From Paenibacillus humicola (GTDB lineage: Bacteria; Bacillota; Bacilli; Paenibacillales; Paenibacillaceae), in the NCBI RefSeq assembly GCF_028826105.1, contig NZ_JAQGPL010000001.1, positions 4,986,501 to 5,050,500 of the forward strand: a stretch of DNA of 64,000 nucleotides, in the 5' to 3' direction. Below the pieces are notes generated by a model. That model ran no database searches, was not told where the DNA came from, and was given only the letters and a program-made list of their open reading frames with translations. Positions 8,414-17,622 of the stretch are shown here, in pieces. A program made the position numbers and the translations under genes. Position 1 is the stretch's first letter. The number at the start of each line of letters is the position of its first letter.

Positions 8414-9358
8414 GTGGCCCAGCCGAATATGCGGCCGCTCGGCGCGTCTTACGAGCAGCTGCCGGTCAGAAGCGGTTACTTCAAGCGGCTCGTCCGCGGC
8501 GGCTCCCTGCTCAATTTACTGTATGTGCCGGCGCTGATCCTGTTTATCGTCTTTATTTTTTACCCTTTCCTCAAAGGGGTGCAGATCTCGTTTACGAATT
8601 GGGACGGCTACAACCAGAATTACAAGTGGATCGGCTTCAGCAACTATGCCCGCATGATGGACGATCCGGATATGGCCCGGGTGCTTAAAAACACGGTCAT
8701 TTACGGCGTGGGCAGCACCGTTCTGCAAAACCTGATCGGCCTGCTGTACGCGCTGTTTCTGAACACGAGCATCCGCACGCGCGGCGTCGTCCGTACGATC
8801 ATCTATTTGCCTGTCATCGTCAGCGCGCTCATTATGGGCTATATTTGGTATTTCTTCTTCCAATACGACGGCGGCGCGATCAACGACATTTTGAAGCTGT
8901 TCCAGGATCAGCCCTCCAACCTGCTCGGCGACCCGAAGTCGAACGTCTGGATCATTACGTTCGTTAACACGTACCAGTACCTCGGCATCGCGATGGTGCT
9001 GTTTCTGGCCGGGCTGCAGTCGATTCCGAAGGATTATTACGAAGCGGCGACGATCGACGGCGCCGGGGCGTTCTCTCGTTTCGCCCGGGTGACGTGGCCC
9101 CTGCTTGCGCCATCGTTCACCGTCAGCATGGTGCTGAACCTGATCGGCGGCCTGAAGCTGTTCGACGTCATCACGGCGATGACGAACAGCGGACCCGGCT
9201 ACGCCTCCGCTTCGCTCTCGACGATGATGTACCTGCTTTATTTCGGACGTGAGGACGCCGGCTACGCGGCGACGATCGGCGTGCTGATGTTCGTGATCAT
9301 CACCATCGTCAGCCTGACCGCGCTGGTGCTGCTCCGCAGACGGGAGGTAACGGCCTGA
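8414..9358 (+). CDS. ABC sugar transporter permease (MalF type)
   Basis: Integral membrane subunit with six predicted helices; the first follows residue 35 ([20 protein letters not shown]). The ATPase-contacting EAA loop is visible as [30 protein letters not shown] 8414 is preferred to GTG 8405 because AAAGGGG lies about 8 bases ahead of it. Its stop overlaps the ATG of the next permease (TGATG), indicating translational coupling. No ATPase gene is in the operon, so a shared MsmX-type ATPase is inferred. Confidence 0.9.
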   Translation: MAQPNMRPLGASYEQLPVRSGYFKRLVRGGSLLNLLYVPALILFIVFIFYPFLKGVQISFTNWDGYNQNYKWIGFSNYARMMDDPDMARVLKNTVIYGVGSTVLQNLIGLLYALFLNTSIRTRGVVRTIIYLPVIVSALIMGYIWYFFFQYDGGAINDILKLFQDQPSNLLGDPKSNVWIITFVNTYQYLGIAMVLFLAGLQSIPKDYYEAATIDGAGAFSRFARVTWPLLAPSFTVSMVLNLIGGLKLFDVITAMTNSGPGYASASLSTMMYLLYFGREDAGYAATIGVLMFVIITIVSLTALVLLRRREVTA

Positions 9359-10182
9359 TGAACATGGGCAAAACAAAATCGTTCTGGCTGACCGCCCTGT
9401 CGATCGTCATCTGTCTCATCCACATTTTGCCGTTTTACATTCTGATCACGACATCGTTCAAAGCGGCGGACGACCTCAGCTCCAAATGGATCCTGCCCGG
9501 CTACCTGTACCTGGACAATTTCGTCAATGCGTGGCGGGAGGCCGATCTCGCGTCGGCGTTCAAAAACAACATCATCGTGACCGTGCTGTCCGTCGTCCTG
9601 ATCGTAGCCGTCGGCTCCATCGCCGCCTACCCGCTCGCGCGGCGCCAGACCGGCTGGAACAAATTCATTTACGGGCTGTTCGTCTCCGCCTTGATCGTTC
9701 CGCCGCTTACGATCCTCGTGCCGCTGTACAAGTACATGGTCAACATCGGGGGCATGAACACGTACTGGGGCATTATTTTGCTTCATGTGACGTTCAGCCT
9801 GCCGATGACGATCTTCCTGTATACCGGGTTTATCAGCACGATTCCGCGCGAGCTGGACGAGGCGTCGATGATCGACGGCGCGGGAAGGTTCTCGCTGTTT
9901 TACCGGATTATTCTGCCGCTGCTCAAGCCGATTACGGCGACGGTCATCATCCTGACGGGCGTCGGGGTGTGGAACGACTACCAATTCTCCGTCTTCTTCC
10001 TGCAAAAGCCGGAGCTGCATACGTTCACCGTGGCGCTATCCAGCTTCTTCGGCATGTATACGAGCCAAATCAACTGGGTAGCCGCCGGCTCGCTGATCGG
10101 CGCGCTGCCGATGATCGTCATTTACCTGTTCCTGCAGCGGTATTTCATCACGGGACTTTCGTCCGGCGCGGTGAAGGGATAA
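9358..10182 (+). CDS. ABC sugar transporter permease (MalG type)
   Basis: Second membrane subunit of the importer, 274 residues with six predicted helices. It shows the family's N-terminal FYILITTSFKAADDL segment, the central EAA loop (ELDEASMIDGAGRFSLFYRIILPLLKP) and the typical end LFLQRYFITGLSSGAVKG. The start overlaps the preceding stop. It is followed after 78 bases by the sensor kinase, which has its own strong ribosome binding site. Confidence 0.92.
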   Translation: MNMGKTKSFWLTALSIVICLIHILPFYILITTSFKAADDLSSKWILPGYLYLDNFVNAWREADLASAFKNNIIVTVLSVVLIVAVGSIAAYPLARRQTGWNKFIYGLFVSALIVPPLTILVPLYKYMVNIGGMNTYWGIILLHVTFSLPMTIFLYTGFISTIPRELDEASMIDGAGRFSLFYRIILPLLKPITATVIILTGVGVWNDYQFSVFFLQKPELHTFTVALSSFFGMYTSQINWVAAGSLIGALPMIVIYLFLQRYFITGLSSGAVKG

Positions 10183-10260
10183 CGCCGGTCCGGCAGGCTT
10201 TTCCGGAGCGCCGCGCTTCCATTATGATGGAGGTGGATGACCCGCGAAGGAGGAGCCCTC

Positions 10261-11991
10261 ATGCTGCATTCGATCCGGTTCAAGTTATCGCTGCTCTTTC
10301 TGGCCACGGTCGTCGCCCCCGTCGTCGCCCTCGTGACCTGGCTGCCGTCGTATTACCAGCAGCTGATTACGACACAGGCGTCTACCTTGACGGACGGCAT
10401 GCTGACCGCGCTCACGTTCGAAATCGAGACGTACCTCGACGATCTCGACCGGATGACGATCGCCCCGTATTTGAACGACGACGTGATGCGGGCGCTGAAG
10501 GAAAAGTCGACGTTTCAATGGAAGCTGCTGACGCCCTACCAGCAGTGGTACGCCGATCAGCAGCTGTACGCGACGCTGCCGAAATACCTCAAAAATTTGC
10601 GGCAGGACATCCTCGGCACGATCCTGCTGCCGATGGACGGCTCGGTTTACGTGACGTCGCCGAACGGCTATGTAAACCAGGCGGTCAAAGGGTTCCCGTT
10701 CGAGAAGCAGAGCTGGTATCTGCAGGCGCTGAAAGCGGACGGCAACGTGGCGTTCATCAGCGCCCATATGCAGGACTACCTGCAGGACGGCGGCGAGGAG
10801 GTGTTCTCCGTCGCCCGCCTGATCAAGGATCCGGACTCGCAGCGGCCGCTCGGCGTCATCATGGCCGACGCGGATACGATTGTGCTCGAGAAGCTGATCG
10901 GCGGCATTCAGCTGCCCGCCGGCTCGGTCGCGGCCATACTGGACGACAAGAAGAAGCTGATCTACGCCAGCGGCCCGCTGTCGTCCGGGATGCGGCGTCA
11001 GCTTGCGGACGGCAGCCGCATCTTGAACGACGGCCAGGGCCGCTATTCGGTCATCAGCAAAAAAGTCGGCCCGGCCGACTGGCAAATCGTCATGCTGTAC
11101 CCCGAAGCGGTCATCGAAAACCAGCTGCATAAAATTTACCGGATCGGCTTGTATTTTATCGTGTCCGGCCTTGTGATCGCGCTGCTGCTGTATTTCACCG
11201 TCTCGCGCTGGCTGGTGACGCCGTTCCGGCAGATGGTCCGCGTGATGAAACGCGTGCAGCGGGGCGATTTGAAAACGTTTTATCCGGCACGCGGCAGCGA
11301 CGAGGTGGCGCAGCTCGGCAGTCATTTGAACACCATGATTACCCAGCTCGGGGAGCTGATCGACCGGGAATACCGCTCCGCGCTGGACCGGAGGAATGCC
11401 GAATACCGGGCGCTGCAGGCGCAGATTCAGCCGCATTTTCTGTATAATACGCTAAACAGCTTTATCGGGCTGAACCGGACGGGTCAAAGCCTGCTGCTCG
11501 AACGCGCGATTCTGTCGCTGGGCGGCATGCTGCGCTATACGCTTGAGCATGCCGACGGGGTGACGCTGAAGCAGGAGATGGATTTTATCGCCAAATACTG
11601 CGAGCTGCAGCAGATCCGTTTTGCCGAGAAGCTCCGTTTCTCCATCGAATGCGACCCCGAGGCGGAGCAGGCGCGCATTCCGAAGCTGCTTTTTCAGCCG
11701 GTCGTCGAGAACGCGATCATTCACGGCATCGAGCCGAGCGAGACGCCCTGCATGCTCACGATCCGGGCCTCGCTGGTGAAAGCGGGGGACGGGAGCCGGA
11801 TCCAGATTTGCATTGCCGACGACGGCGCCGGCTTCGACCCGGGGGAGGCGCGTCAGGGCGTCGGGCTGGCCAATGTGCGCGAGCGGCTGTCGCTGGCGTA
11901 CGAAGGTGCCGGGCTGGACGTGGAGACAGCCGTCCGGCGCGGCACGACCGTCCGCATACTCATTCCGGTAAAGGATGTGAACGGAACGTGA
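10261..11991 (+). CDS. Membrane sensor histidine kinase, YesM type
   Basis: The 576-residue kinase has an N-terminal membrane helix (about 8-28), a large extracellular sensor region (about 30-290), a second helix (about 293-318), a HAMP linker, and the LytS/YesM-type catalytic core: phospho-acceptor histidine in QIQPHFLYNTLNSF, N box PVVENAIIHGIEP, G box ADDGAGFDPG. ATG 10261 is selected because AAGGAGGAG is 8 bases upstream. The stop overlaps the GTG start of the response regulator (GTGA). Position after the transporter genes suggests that it senses the imported sugar or its binding protein and controls the operon. Confidence 0.92.
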   Translation: MLHSIRFKLSLLFLATVVAPVVALVTWLPSYYQQLITTQASTLTDGMLTALTFEIETYLDDLDRMTIAPYLNDDVMRALKEKSTFQWKLLTPYQQWYADQQLYATLPKYLKNLRQDILGTILLPMDGSVYVTSPNGYVNQAVKGFPFEKQSWYLQALKADGNVAFISAHMQDYLQDGGEEVFSVARLIKDPDSQRPLGVIMADADTIVLEKLIGGIQLPAGSVAAILDDKKKLIYASGPLSSGMRRQLADGSRILNDGQGRYSVISKKVGPADWQIVMLYPEAVIENQLHKIYRIGLYFIVSGLVIALLLYFTVSRWLVTPFRQMVRVMKRVQRGDLKTFYPARGSDEVAQLGSHLNTMITQLGELIDREYRSALDRRNAEYRALQAQIQPHFLYNTLNSFIGLNRTGQSLLLERAILSLGGMLRYTLEHADGVTLKQEMDFIAKYCELQQIRFAEKLRFSIECDPEAEQARIPKLLFQPVVENAIIHGIEPSETPCMLTIRASLVKAGDGSRIQICIADDGAGFDPGEARQGVGLANVRERLSLAYEGAGLDVETAVRRGTTVRILIPVKDVNGT

Positions 11992-13484
11992 AACTGGTGA
12001 TCGCCGATGACGAAAGCCTCGTCAGAGTAAGCCTTGCAAGCATGATCAAGGACATGGATGCGGCCTGGCAGGTGGCCGAAGCCGCGAGCGGCGAAGAGCT
12101 GCTCCGGGTCGTCGCCGAGCAGAAGCCGAACATCGCCATCGTCGACATCCGCATGCCGAAGATGGACGGAATCGAAGCGATTCGCGCCGGCAAAACGCTG
12201 TCCCCGGTGACGAACTGGGTCATCCTGAGCGGATTTTCCGATTTTGCCTACGCACAGCAGGCGCTGCGGCTCGGCGTATCGGAATATTTGCTCAAGCCGG
12301 TCGCGCCCGCCGAGCTGGAGAAGGCGCTGCTGCATATTTACAAGGATAACAAGGATTACATCAGCCTCTTGAACCAGCAGTTTGAAAATCATCTGTTTGC
12401 GCTGTGCAACGGGCTCGCGACGCTCAAATACGAGGAGCGCGACAGCCTGTTTTACCGCGGCCGGTTCGCCGGCCGCATCTTTATTCAGGACGCTTCATCG
12501 CCCGCAGGCCGGCTCACCGTGCTCGAGCGGGAATTGTACGAAGAGCTGCGCGAGCTTGCCGACCGCCACCTCGTCTACGGCATGAACGCGGCGCTGCTTG
12601 CGCTGCCCGGCGGCGAAATGGCCGCCGTCGCGGCGTGGGATCCGGGCCTCGGACAGACGGCCCGGGAGCAGGCCGGCCGCTTCCTCGAGCGCGCGACGGA
12701 AACAGCCGGGCGGCGCTGCGGCGGGGAGCGCTTGACGACGGTGCTGGCGACGGACGACTGCCAGGGCTTCGAGGCAATGAACGCGCAGCTGAAGCAGCTG
12801 GCGCAGTGGGCGGATCTCCGCGCCGTTTGCGGCGCCGGGCGTCAGCTGGCTTACAAGGAGCTTGCCCGGGAAGCCGCTTCGCCGGATAAGCTGGAAGCGG
12901 GCCGGCTGCTTGGTACGATCACCGATCATTTCCGCAACGGGATGCACCTGCAGTACCAGAGCGCGGTCGGCAGTCTCGAAATGCTGCTCGGCAAATCCCG
13001 CTTGTTCGAGAACGGGGCGGTCCGGGAAGCGGCCCGCCATTTTTGCCGTTTCGCGCTCGGGCTCGACCTTCCGCGGGATGCGCCGGGCGCCTTCGAGCCG
13101 GAGGAGCTGCGGAAGCTCGGCGAACGCGCGCTTTGCGGCGCGAAGGAGCCGGCCCCGGCAAATTTGGTGGATCAGGTGCTGCAGTATATCGACAAGCATT
13201 ATACGGACGATATCGGGATCGGGCAGATCGCCGGCGAGCTGAACGTTTCGGTCACCTACCTGAGCACGCTGTTTCACAAGAAAACGGGCGTAACCTTTAT
13301 TAAATATTTGACGCGCATCCGCATGCTTCAGGCGAAGGAGCTGCTGCTCAATACGAACCTGCACATCAAGCAGGTCGCCGAGCGGGTCGGCTATTACAGC
13401 ACGCGCCATTTCACCAAGCTGTTCACGGAAACGTTCGGCAAATATCCGTCCGACTGCCGCAAAGTCGAAAAGACGGGGGAATAA
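11988..13484 (+). CDS. Response regulator, YesN type (receiver plus AraC domain)
   Basis: The 498-residue regulator starts with a receiver domain (KLVIADDESLVR; phospho-acceptor in IAIVDIRMPKMDG; K in LLKPVAPAEL), a middle region of about 250 residues, and a C-terminal AraC domain (VTYLSTLFHKKTGVTFIKYLTRIRMLQAKELL, then VGYYSTRHFTKLFTETFGKYPSDCR). The frame is open much further upstream inside the kinase gene, but the GTG overlapping the kinase stop is the only start that gives a whole receiver domain. It should activate transport genes in response to the cognate kinase. Confidence 0.93.
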   Translation: MKLVIADDESLVRVSLASMIKDMDAAWQVAEAASGEELLRVVAEQKPNIAIVDIRMPKMDGIEAIRAGKTLSPVTNWVILSGFSDFAYAQQALRLGVSEYLLKPVAPAELEKALLHIYKDNKDYISLLNQQFENHLFALCNGLATLKYEERDSLFYRGRFAGRIFIQDASSPAGRLTVLERELYEELRELADRHLVYGMNAALLALPGGEMAAVAAWDPGLGQTAREQAGRFLERATETAGRRCGGERLTTVLATDDCQGFEAMNAQLKQLAQWADLRAVCGAGRQLAYKELAREAASPDKLEAGRLLGTITDHFRNGMHLQYQSAVGSLEMLLGKSRLFENGAVREAARHFCRFALGLDLPRDAPGAFEPEELRKLGERALCGAKEPAPANLVDQVLQYIDKHYTDDIGIGQIAGELNVSVTYLSTLFHKKTGVTFIKYLTRIRMLQAKELLLNTNLHIKQVAERVGYYSTRHFTKLFTETFGKYPSDCRKVEKTGE

Positions 13485-13515
13485 GGGCTTCACGCCCCCA
13501 TTCTCCCGTCTTCCA
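13471..13515 (+). terminator. Hairpin between convergent response regulator and GH27 gene
   Basis: AAGACGGG pairs with CCCGTCTT, with inner pairs GAAT/ATTC and GGGC/GCCC around a ttcac loop. The regulator stop codon lies inside the hairpin. No long T-run follows, so it may act in both directions as a weak terminator for the two convergent genes. Confidence 0.5.
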
Positions 13516-13648
13516 CCGACTACCGTCGATTGCTTGACTTCCTTTTTTCACTTGCTCTCGTGCGGCTCGTTTGCTTATGCGAATCCGCAAGCCATGGGCA
13601 GGCTCACGGCATTTCCGGAGAAGCCTTTATTTCCCTTGGCCTTTGTCA

Positions 13649-16600
13649 TTACCGGCTAACCGTAAACTTCAGTTCGTCCGCCAGCATCAGACCTCCCGAT
13701 TTTTTGACCACTTTTATGCTGTGCGTACCGGCCTTCAGACCGGAAACGGAGAATACGGTTTGCTGCGAGCTGCGGGCTTCGGCAAAGGCGTTCACCGTTT
13801 TCCGGAGACTGCCGTCGATATAAACGTCCATTTCGCCTTGATTCGGCCCCATCGGCATGATGAGATCAATGCCCGTTCCCTTAAAGCCGTATACAAAATA
13901 ATCGCCGTTCGTTTCCGTGTAATGCACGTCGTCCATATAGTCCCCTTTGAAGCTGAACGTCAGGTTCGTCGTACCGGCCGGCTGTGCCGCGAGGTACTCC
14001 TTCTTGATCGTGACGGCATTTCCCGACACCGTATAATCCTCGCCGTTTACAAGTGCCTGCGTTCCATTGGCGATGCCGTCCAGGTTGGCAATGCTGCCGA
14101 TGACGTTCACCGTCACGTCGGCCGGGGCGGACGGATTGAAATCGGCCTCGGAGATGTCGATCAGATCCGGCTTCTGCACCTTCAGCGTGTCGAGCAGCAT
14201 GAACTGGCCGGATTTTTTCACAACCTTGATCGTATGCAGTCCGTCGGTCAGACCGGTCGCGCTGAACACGGCCTGCTGCGGCTGCCGCACATCGGCATGC
14301 GTATCGATCGTTTTCGTCAACACGCCGTCGATATAGACATCGGCCAAACCTTCAGACGGATCGATTTCCGTTATATACTGGATGCCCGTGCCTTTAAACG
14401 TATATTCAAAGAAATCCCCGTTCGTTTCCGTCCATTGCACATCGTCCATATAGTCGCCGAAGTTCCGGCCGCCGCTGTGATTCCACGAGCCCGTATAACT
14501 GATGCCCGGCGCGTCGTTGTTCAGCGTCAGAAAACGTCCGGGCGACGCCGAGTTGATGACGTGAATCGTCAACGTTTGCGCCGCTCCGGCGCTGAATTCG
14601 AACGTCAGCGCGAGATCCCCGACCGGCTGCTGCGCCAAATAAGATTTGCCGATCGTTACCGTGTCGCCCGAGACCGTGTAATCGGTGCCTTCGGTGAGGG
14701 CGGCGCCGCCGTTTTGAATGCCGGTCAGCGTATTTCCGTTCAGGGCAAGCTTCGTTGTCACGTCCGCCTGTGCCGACGTTTTCTTGTCGAAGGTCGCTTC
14801 AGCCGGATCGATCGTGCTTGCCGACGCGCCGGTAACCGCGATGGCGAACGTTTGCGAATCGCCGCCCGCGAAGGCAAAGCTCAAATTCGTTTCGGCGTTC
14901 GGCTGCAGGGACAGATAGTCCTTCTTGATCGTCACGCTATTGCCGGAAACTGTATAGTCGGTATCCTTCGCAAGTGCCGCCGATCCGTTCTTGATTCCCG
15001 TCAAGGATGCGGTGCCGTTCGGCAGCGTTACCGTGACATCGGCCGGCTGATCCCGGTCGAGGCTGCCGGATGCCGTCCCGAGAAGCGAGTCCGCCGTCAC
15101 CTTGAAGCCGTCGACGATCAAATAGGTGCCGCCCGTTTTCACGCCTTTCAGCGTATGCTGGACGTTCGGCAGGCCCGAAACGCTGTAGACGACGTACTGC
15201 CCGACGTTATGCGCACTGCCGTCATAGGCGGTTGCCGCCTGTTTTTGCTGCCCGTCGACATCGATATCGATGCTGCCGCCGGCGGCATCCTGTTCGGTCA
15301 AAAATTCAACGCCCGTGCCGGTAAACGTAAACTGGAACTCGGCGCTGTTTTGGCCGTAATGCACGTCGTTCATATAATCGTTATTGCCGGCCGGTCTTCC
15401 CGAGCTGTATCCCCACGTGCCGCTGTAGGAAACGGACGGCTCCGTATCGTTGAGATAGACAGAATGCGAGACCGTATCGCTGTCGTATACGGCAGCGGTT
15501 ACCGTACCCGGATTGACGACATCGCCCGATTCGGCCGCATTGGCGGCAGCGGCGGTGCTGCTCGTACCGCCGGCGCCGCTGTTTTGCACGGCCGAATCGC
15601 CGATCGTGACCGTCAGGTCCTGCGAGTCGTGCACCAGCTCTTTGCCGCCGTTACGGGCCCAATTGCCGGTATAACGGACGCCGGTGTCGTCGTCGTTCAC
15701 GCTGGAGGTGCCGCTCTTCGCCGTCACCTTGAACAGTGCCGAAGCATGAGGCTCCAAATAAACCGGATCCAGACCGGTCTTGAACGTGCCGAGCTCTTTA
15801 TGCTTCCACAGGTCGCGCACGGAGGCCGATCCATTCAAGCCGATATCGCTCCAATTGACGCCGATTCTCGCGGCTTTTGTGCCCAGATTGAACAGCGCCA
15901 CCGTATACGTGCCGTCGCCGTTGTTGGCGTACCATACCTGCCGGTTGGTCGCGGTCGAAACCGGATGGATCGGATGGCCGGCCTGATTGACGGCGATCAC
16001 TTCGTCGTTCATCAGCAGCTGCAGTCCGTAATCGTCCAAGTTGGTAATGTCGTCTCCGATGTACAGCTGCGCCGCCGATGCGGCCCAGAGCGTCATCGCC
16101 GTTTGGCGCTCGTCCCGGGTCAGACCGGACGTTTCGCCGTTGCCGATATCGAGCGAGTCGAAATCGTTCCAGCCGCCCGGCCCCGCATCGCGCCACCAAA
16201 GCGCGGCGTCGGGGAACAGCCGGGCGATGTTCGCCCATTGCGTCAGGCCGACCTCCGGGTTATACGCCTCCACGTCCCAGTCGACGCGCCAGCCGTTGGC
16301 GTACTTTTTCCAATAATCGACATAATTATGGTCGAGCGCCCAGGAAATCTCGAACCAGATGTGGTGCCTGCTCAGCGCCTTCGACCAGGCTGCTACGTCG
16401 TCGCGCGCGTCGATCGTCGTGTCGTTATGGCCGGAGCCCGGCGTCACGCTGTCGAACTTCACGAAATCGATGCCCCAAGCCGCAAGCTCGTCGGCAATCG
16501 AATCGATATATTTCTGTGCGCAAGGATTGCTGAAGTCGATTTTATAGCCGATATTCCAGTAGTCCGCCGTACGGAGCGGCTGCGCCGCTATGTCCTGCAT

Positions 16601-17068
16601 ATGGCACTGCGTGCCGTAAATCGGCAAGTTTTGCGCATAGGCATCCTTCGAAAGACCCGGAATCATATAAATGCCGATCTTCTGCCCGTTATGGTGCACG
16701 TAATTGATCAGATTCTGGAAGCCGTGCGGATAAAGCGTCGTGCTCGGAACCGGACGGCCGTATTCGTCCATGCTGCCGTTCCAGCCCGCGTCGACGTTGA
16801 TATAGTTGTAGCCGTGAGACTGCAGCTTCTTGTGCATGGCGTCGGACATCGCTTTAATCTTTTCCTCCGACGTCCAGTTGCCCTGGCCGTCGTACACCTG
16901 CATGCTGTAGCTGCTCCACCCCATGTAAGGCTTCTGGGCCAATCCGTTGTCGGCCGCTTCCGCCGCGCCGCGCGCAGGCGATATGTAGCCGAACTGCCCG
17001 ATGATGACCGCGGCCAGCAGCAGGCCGAGCCATGTTTTTCGTACTAGGCGATTCAAAATTCCCCTCAT
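13649..17068 (-). CDS. Secreted GH27 alpha-galactosidase-like enzyme with X2-like and carbohydrate-binding repeats
   Basis: Predicted to release terminal alpha-linked galactose (or related sugars) outside the cell. The 1139-residue protein has a signal peptide (hydrophobic about 13-30, ending ISPARG), a GH27 catalytic domain (about 43-450; candidate nucleophile D206 in FVKFDSV, candidate acid/base D265 in GWRVDWD), then a repeat region: a partial binding module (about 456-493), full binding modules (about 536-661 and 848-963), X2-like Ig domains (about 673-743, 749-838, 967-1041) and a truncated final module fused directly to the third X2 domain. ATG 17068 has AGAAGGAG directly against it; TTG four codons inside, after GAGGGG, is an alternative start. 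It is convergent with the ABC/two-component operon and has two upstream cre-like boxes. Confidence 0.88.
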   Translation of the reverse strand: MRGILNRLVRKTWLGLLLAAVIIGQFGYISPARGAAEAADNGLAQKPYMGWSSYSMQVYDGQGNWTSEEKIKAMSDAMHKKLQSHGYNYINVDAGWNGSMDEYGRPVPSTTLYPHGFQNLINYVHHNGQKIGIYMIPGLSKDAYAQNLPIYGTQCHMQDIAAQPLRTADYWNIGYKIDFSNPCAQKYIDSIADELAAWGIDFVKFDSVTPGSGHNDTTIDARDDVAAWSKALSRHHIWFEISWALDHNYVDYWKKYANGWRVDWDVEAYNPEVGLTQWANIARLFPDAALWWRDAGPGGWNDFDSLDIGNGETSGLTRDERQTAMTLWAASAAQLYIGDDITNLDDYGLQLLMNDEVIAVNQAGHPIHPVSTATNRQVWYANNGDGTYTVALFNLGTKAARIGVNWSDIGLNGSASVRDLWKHKELGTFKTGLDPVYLEPHASALFKVTAKSGTSSVNDDDTGVRYTGNWARNGGKELVHDSQDLTVTIGDSAVQNSGAGGTSSTAAAANAAESGDVVNPGTVTAAVYDSDTVSHSVYLNDTEPSVSYSGTWGYSSGRPAGNNDYMNDVHYGQNSAEFQFTFTGTGVEFLTEQDAAGGSIDIDVDGQQKQAATAYDGSAHNVGQYVVYSVSGLPNVQHTLKGVKTGGTYLIVDGFKVTADSLLGTASGSLDRDQPADVTVTLPNGTASLTGIKNGSAALAKDTDYTVSGNSVTIKKDYLSLQPNAETNLSFAFAGGDSQTFAIAVTGASASTIDPAEATFDKKTSAQADVTTKLALNGNTLTGIQNGGAALTEGTDYTVSGDTVTIGKSYLAQQPVGDLALTFEFSAGAAQTLTIHVINSASPGRFLTLNNDAPGISYTGSWNHSGGRNFGDYMDDVQWTETNGDFFEYTFKGTGIQYITEIDPSEGLADVYIDGVLTKTIDTHADVRQPQQAVFSATGLTDGLHTIKVVKKSGQFMLLDTLKVQKPDLIDISEADFNPSAPADVTVNVIGSIANLDGIANGTQALVNGEDYTVSGNAVTIKKEYLAAQPAGTTNLTFSFKGDYMDDVHYTETNGDYFVYGFKGTGIDLIMPMGPNQGEMDVYIDGSLRKTVNAFAEARSSQQTVFSVSGLKAGTHSIKVVKKSGGLMLADELKFTVSR

Positions 17069-17191
17069 CTCCTTCTGAATTAAAATGAACGTTCCGGCCG
17101 GCTTGCCCCGGCCGATAAGCCGTGGTCGACAAGCCGGAGCAAGCCGAAAAAACCCCATGTACGCTTCCGCTTCCATGGGCCTTGCAAAAAA

Positions 17192-17205
17192 TGATATCGC
17201 TTTCA
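17192..17205 (-). promoter_or_regulatory. cre box upstream of the GH27 gene
   Basis: Read on the minus strand, TGAAAGCGATATCA matches all 14 positions of the CcpA consensus TGWAANCGNTNWCA. It is 124 bases ahead of the GH27 start codon. Inference: catabolite repression of the secreted enzyme. Confidence 0.6.
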
Positions 17206-17339
17206 TTGGCGGACAATAACGGAAACGGACGATAGCTGACGGTACCGCCGTTCAACCCGGGGTTCCGCTTCAGCGGGCGCCTGCGCGGACCAATCCGCCC
17301 GTCCTGCATCCTTCTCGCCGAGAACCGGGCATCGCTTTA

Positions 17340-17353
17340 TGACAGCGTTATCA
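17340..17353 (-). promoter_or_regulatory. Second cre-like box upstream of the GH27 gene
   Basis: TGATAACGCTGTCA on the minus strand matches 13 of 14 positions of the usual cre pattern. It lies in the otherwise gene-free 416-base spacer (17207-17622) between the GH27 start and the end of uxaC. No other clear signal was seen in that spacer apart from the uxaC terminator. Confidence 0.4.
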
Positions 17354-17569
17354 CATCAGTCATCATAGTGGCTGCGGTCCATTCCGGGTAGGTACAGTTC
17401 GGTCTTTCGACGTACATTTCTTCCATTTTGCGGGGTGCAGTTTGGAATCAAACGTCCATTTTGCGTTTCATGCAGCGGGGACGGCGGTGCCGCATTTCCG
17501 TGGATCGGCTAAAACAGGGGGTTTTCACAAGAGGTAACATTTCCCGATAGGCTTGATCAGAGACGGCAA

Positions 17570-17606
17570 GCAAAAACCCGGCGCACGTCCGAGGACGGCG
17601 CCGGGT
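17570..17606 (-). terminator. Rho-independent terminator of the uxaBAC operon
   Basis: On the minus strand ACCCGGCGC pairs perfectly with GCGCCGGGT across a 13-base loop and is followed by TTTTTGC. It begins 17 bases after the uxaC stop codon, giving a clean end to the uxaB-uxaA-uxaC transcript. Confidence 0.88.
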
Positions 17607-17622
17607 ACCTGGGGATAATTGG

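Noticed and set aside
13571..17047. Plus-strand open frame of 1158 codons opposite the GH27 gene
   Set aside because: It is the mirror of a clear GH27 protein, Arg/His/Val-rich without domain motifs or a ribosome binding site; high-GC codon bias keeps the opposite frame open.
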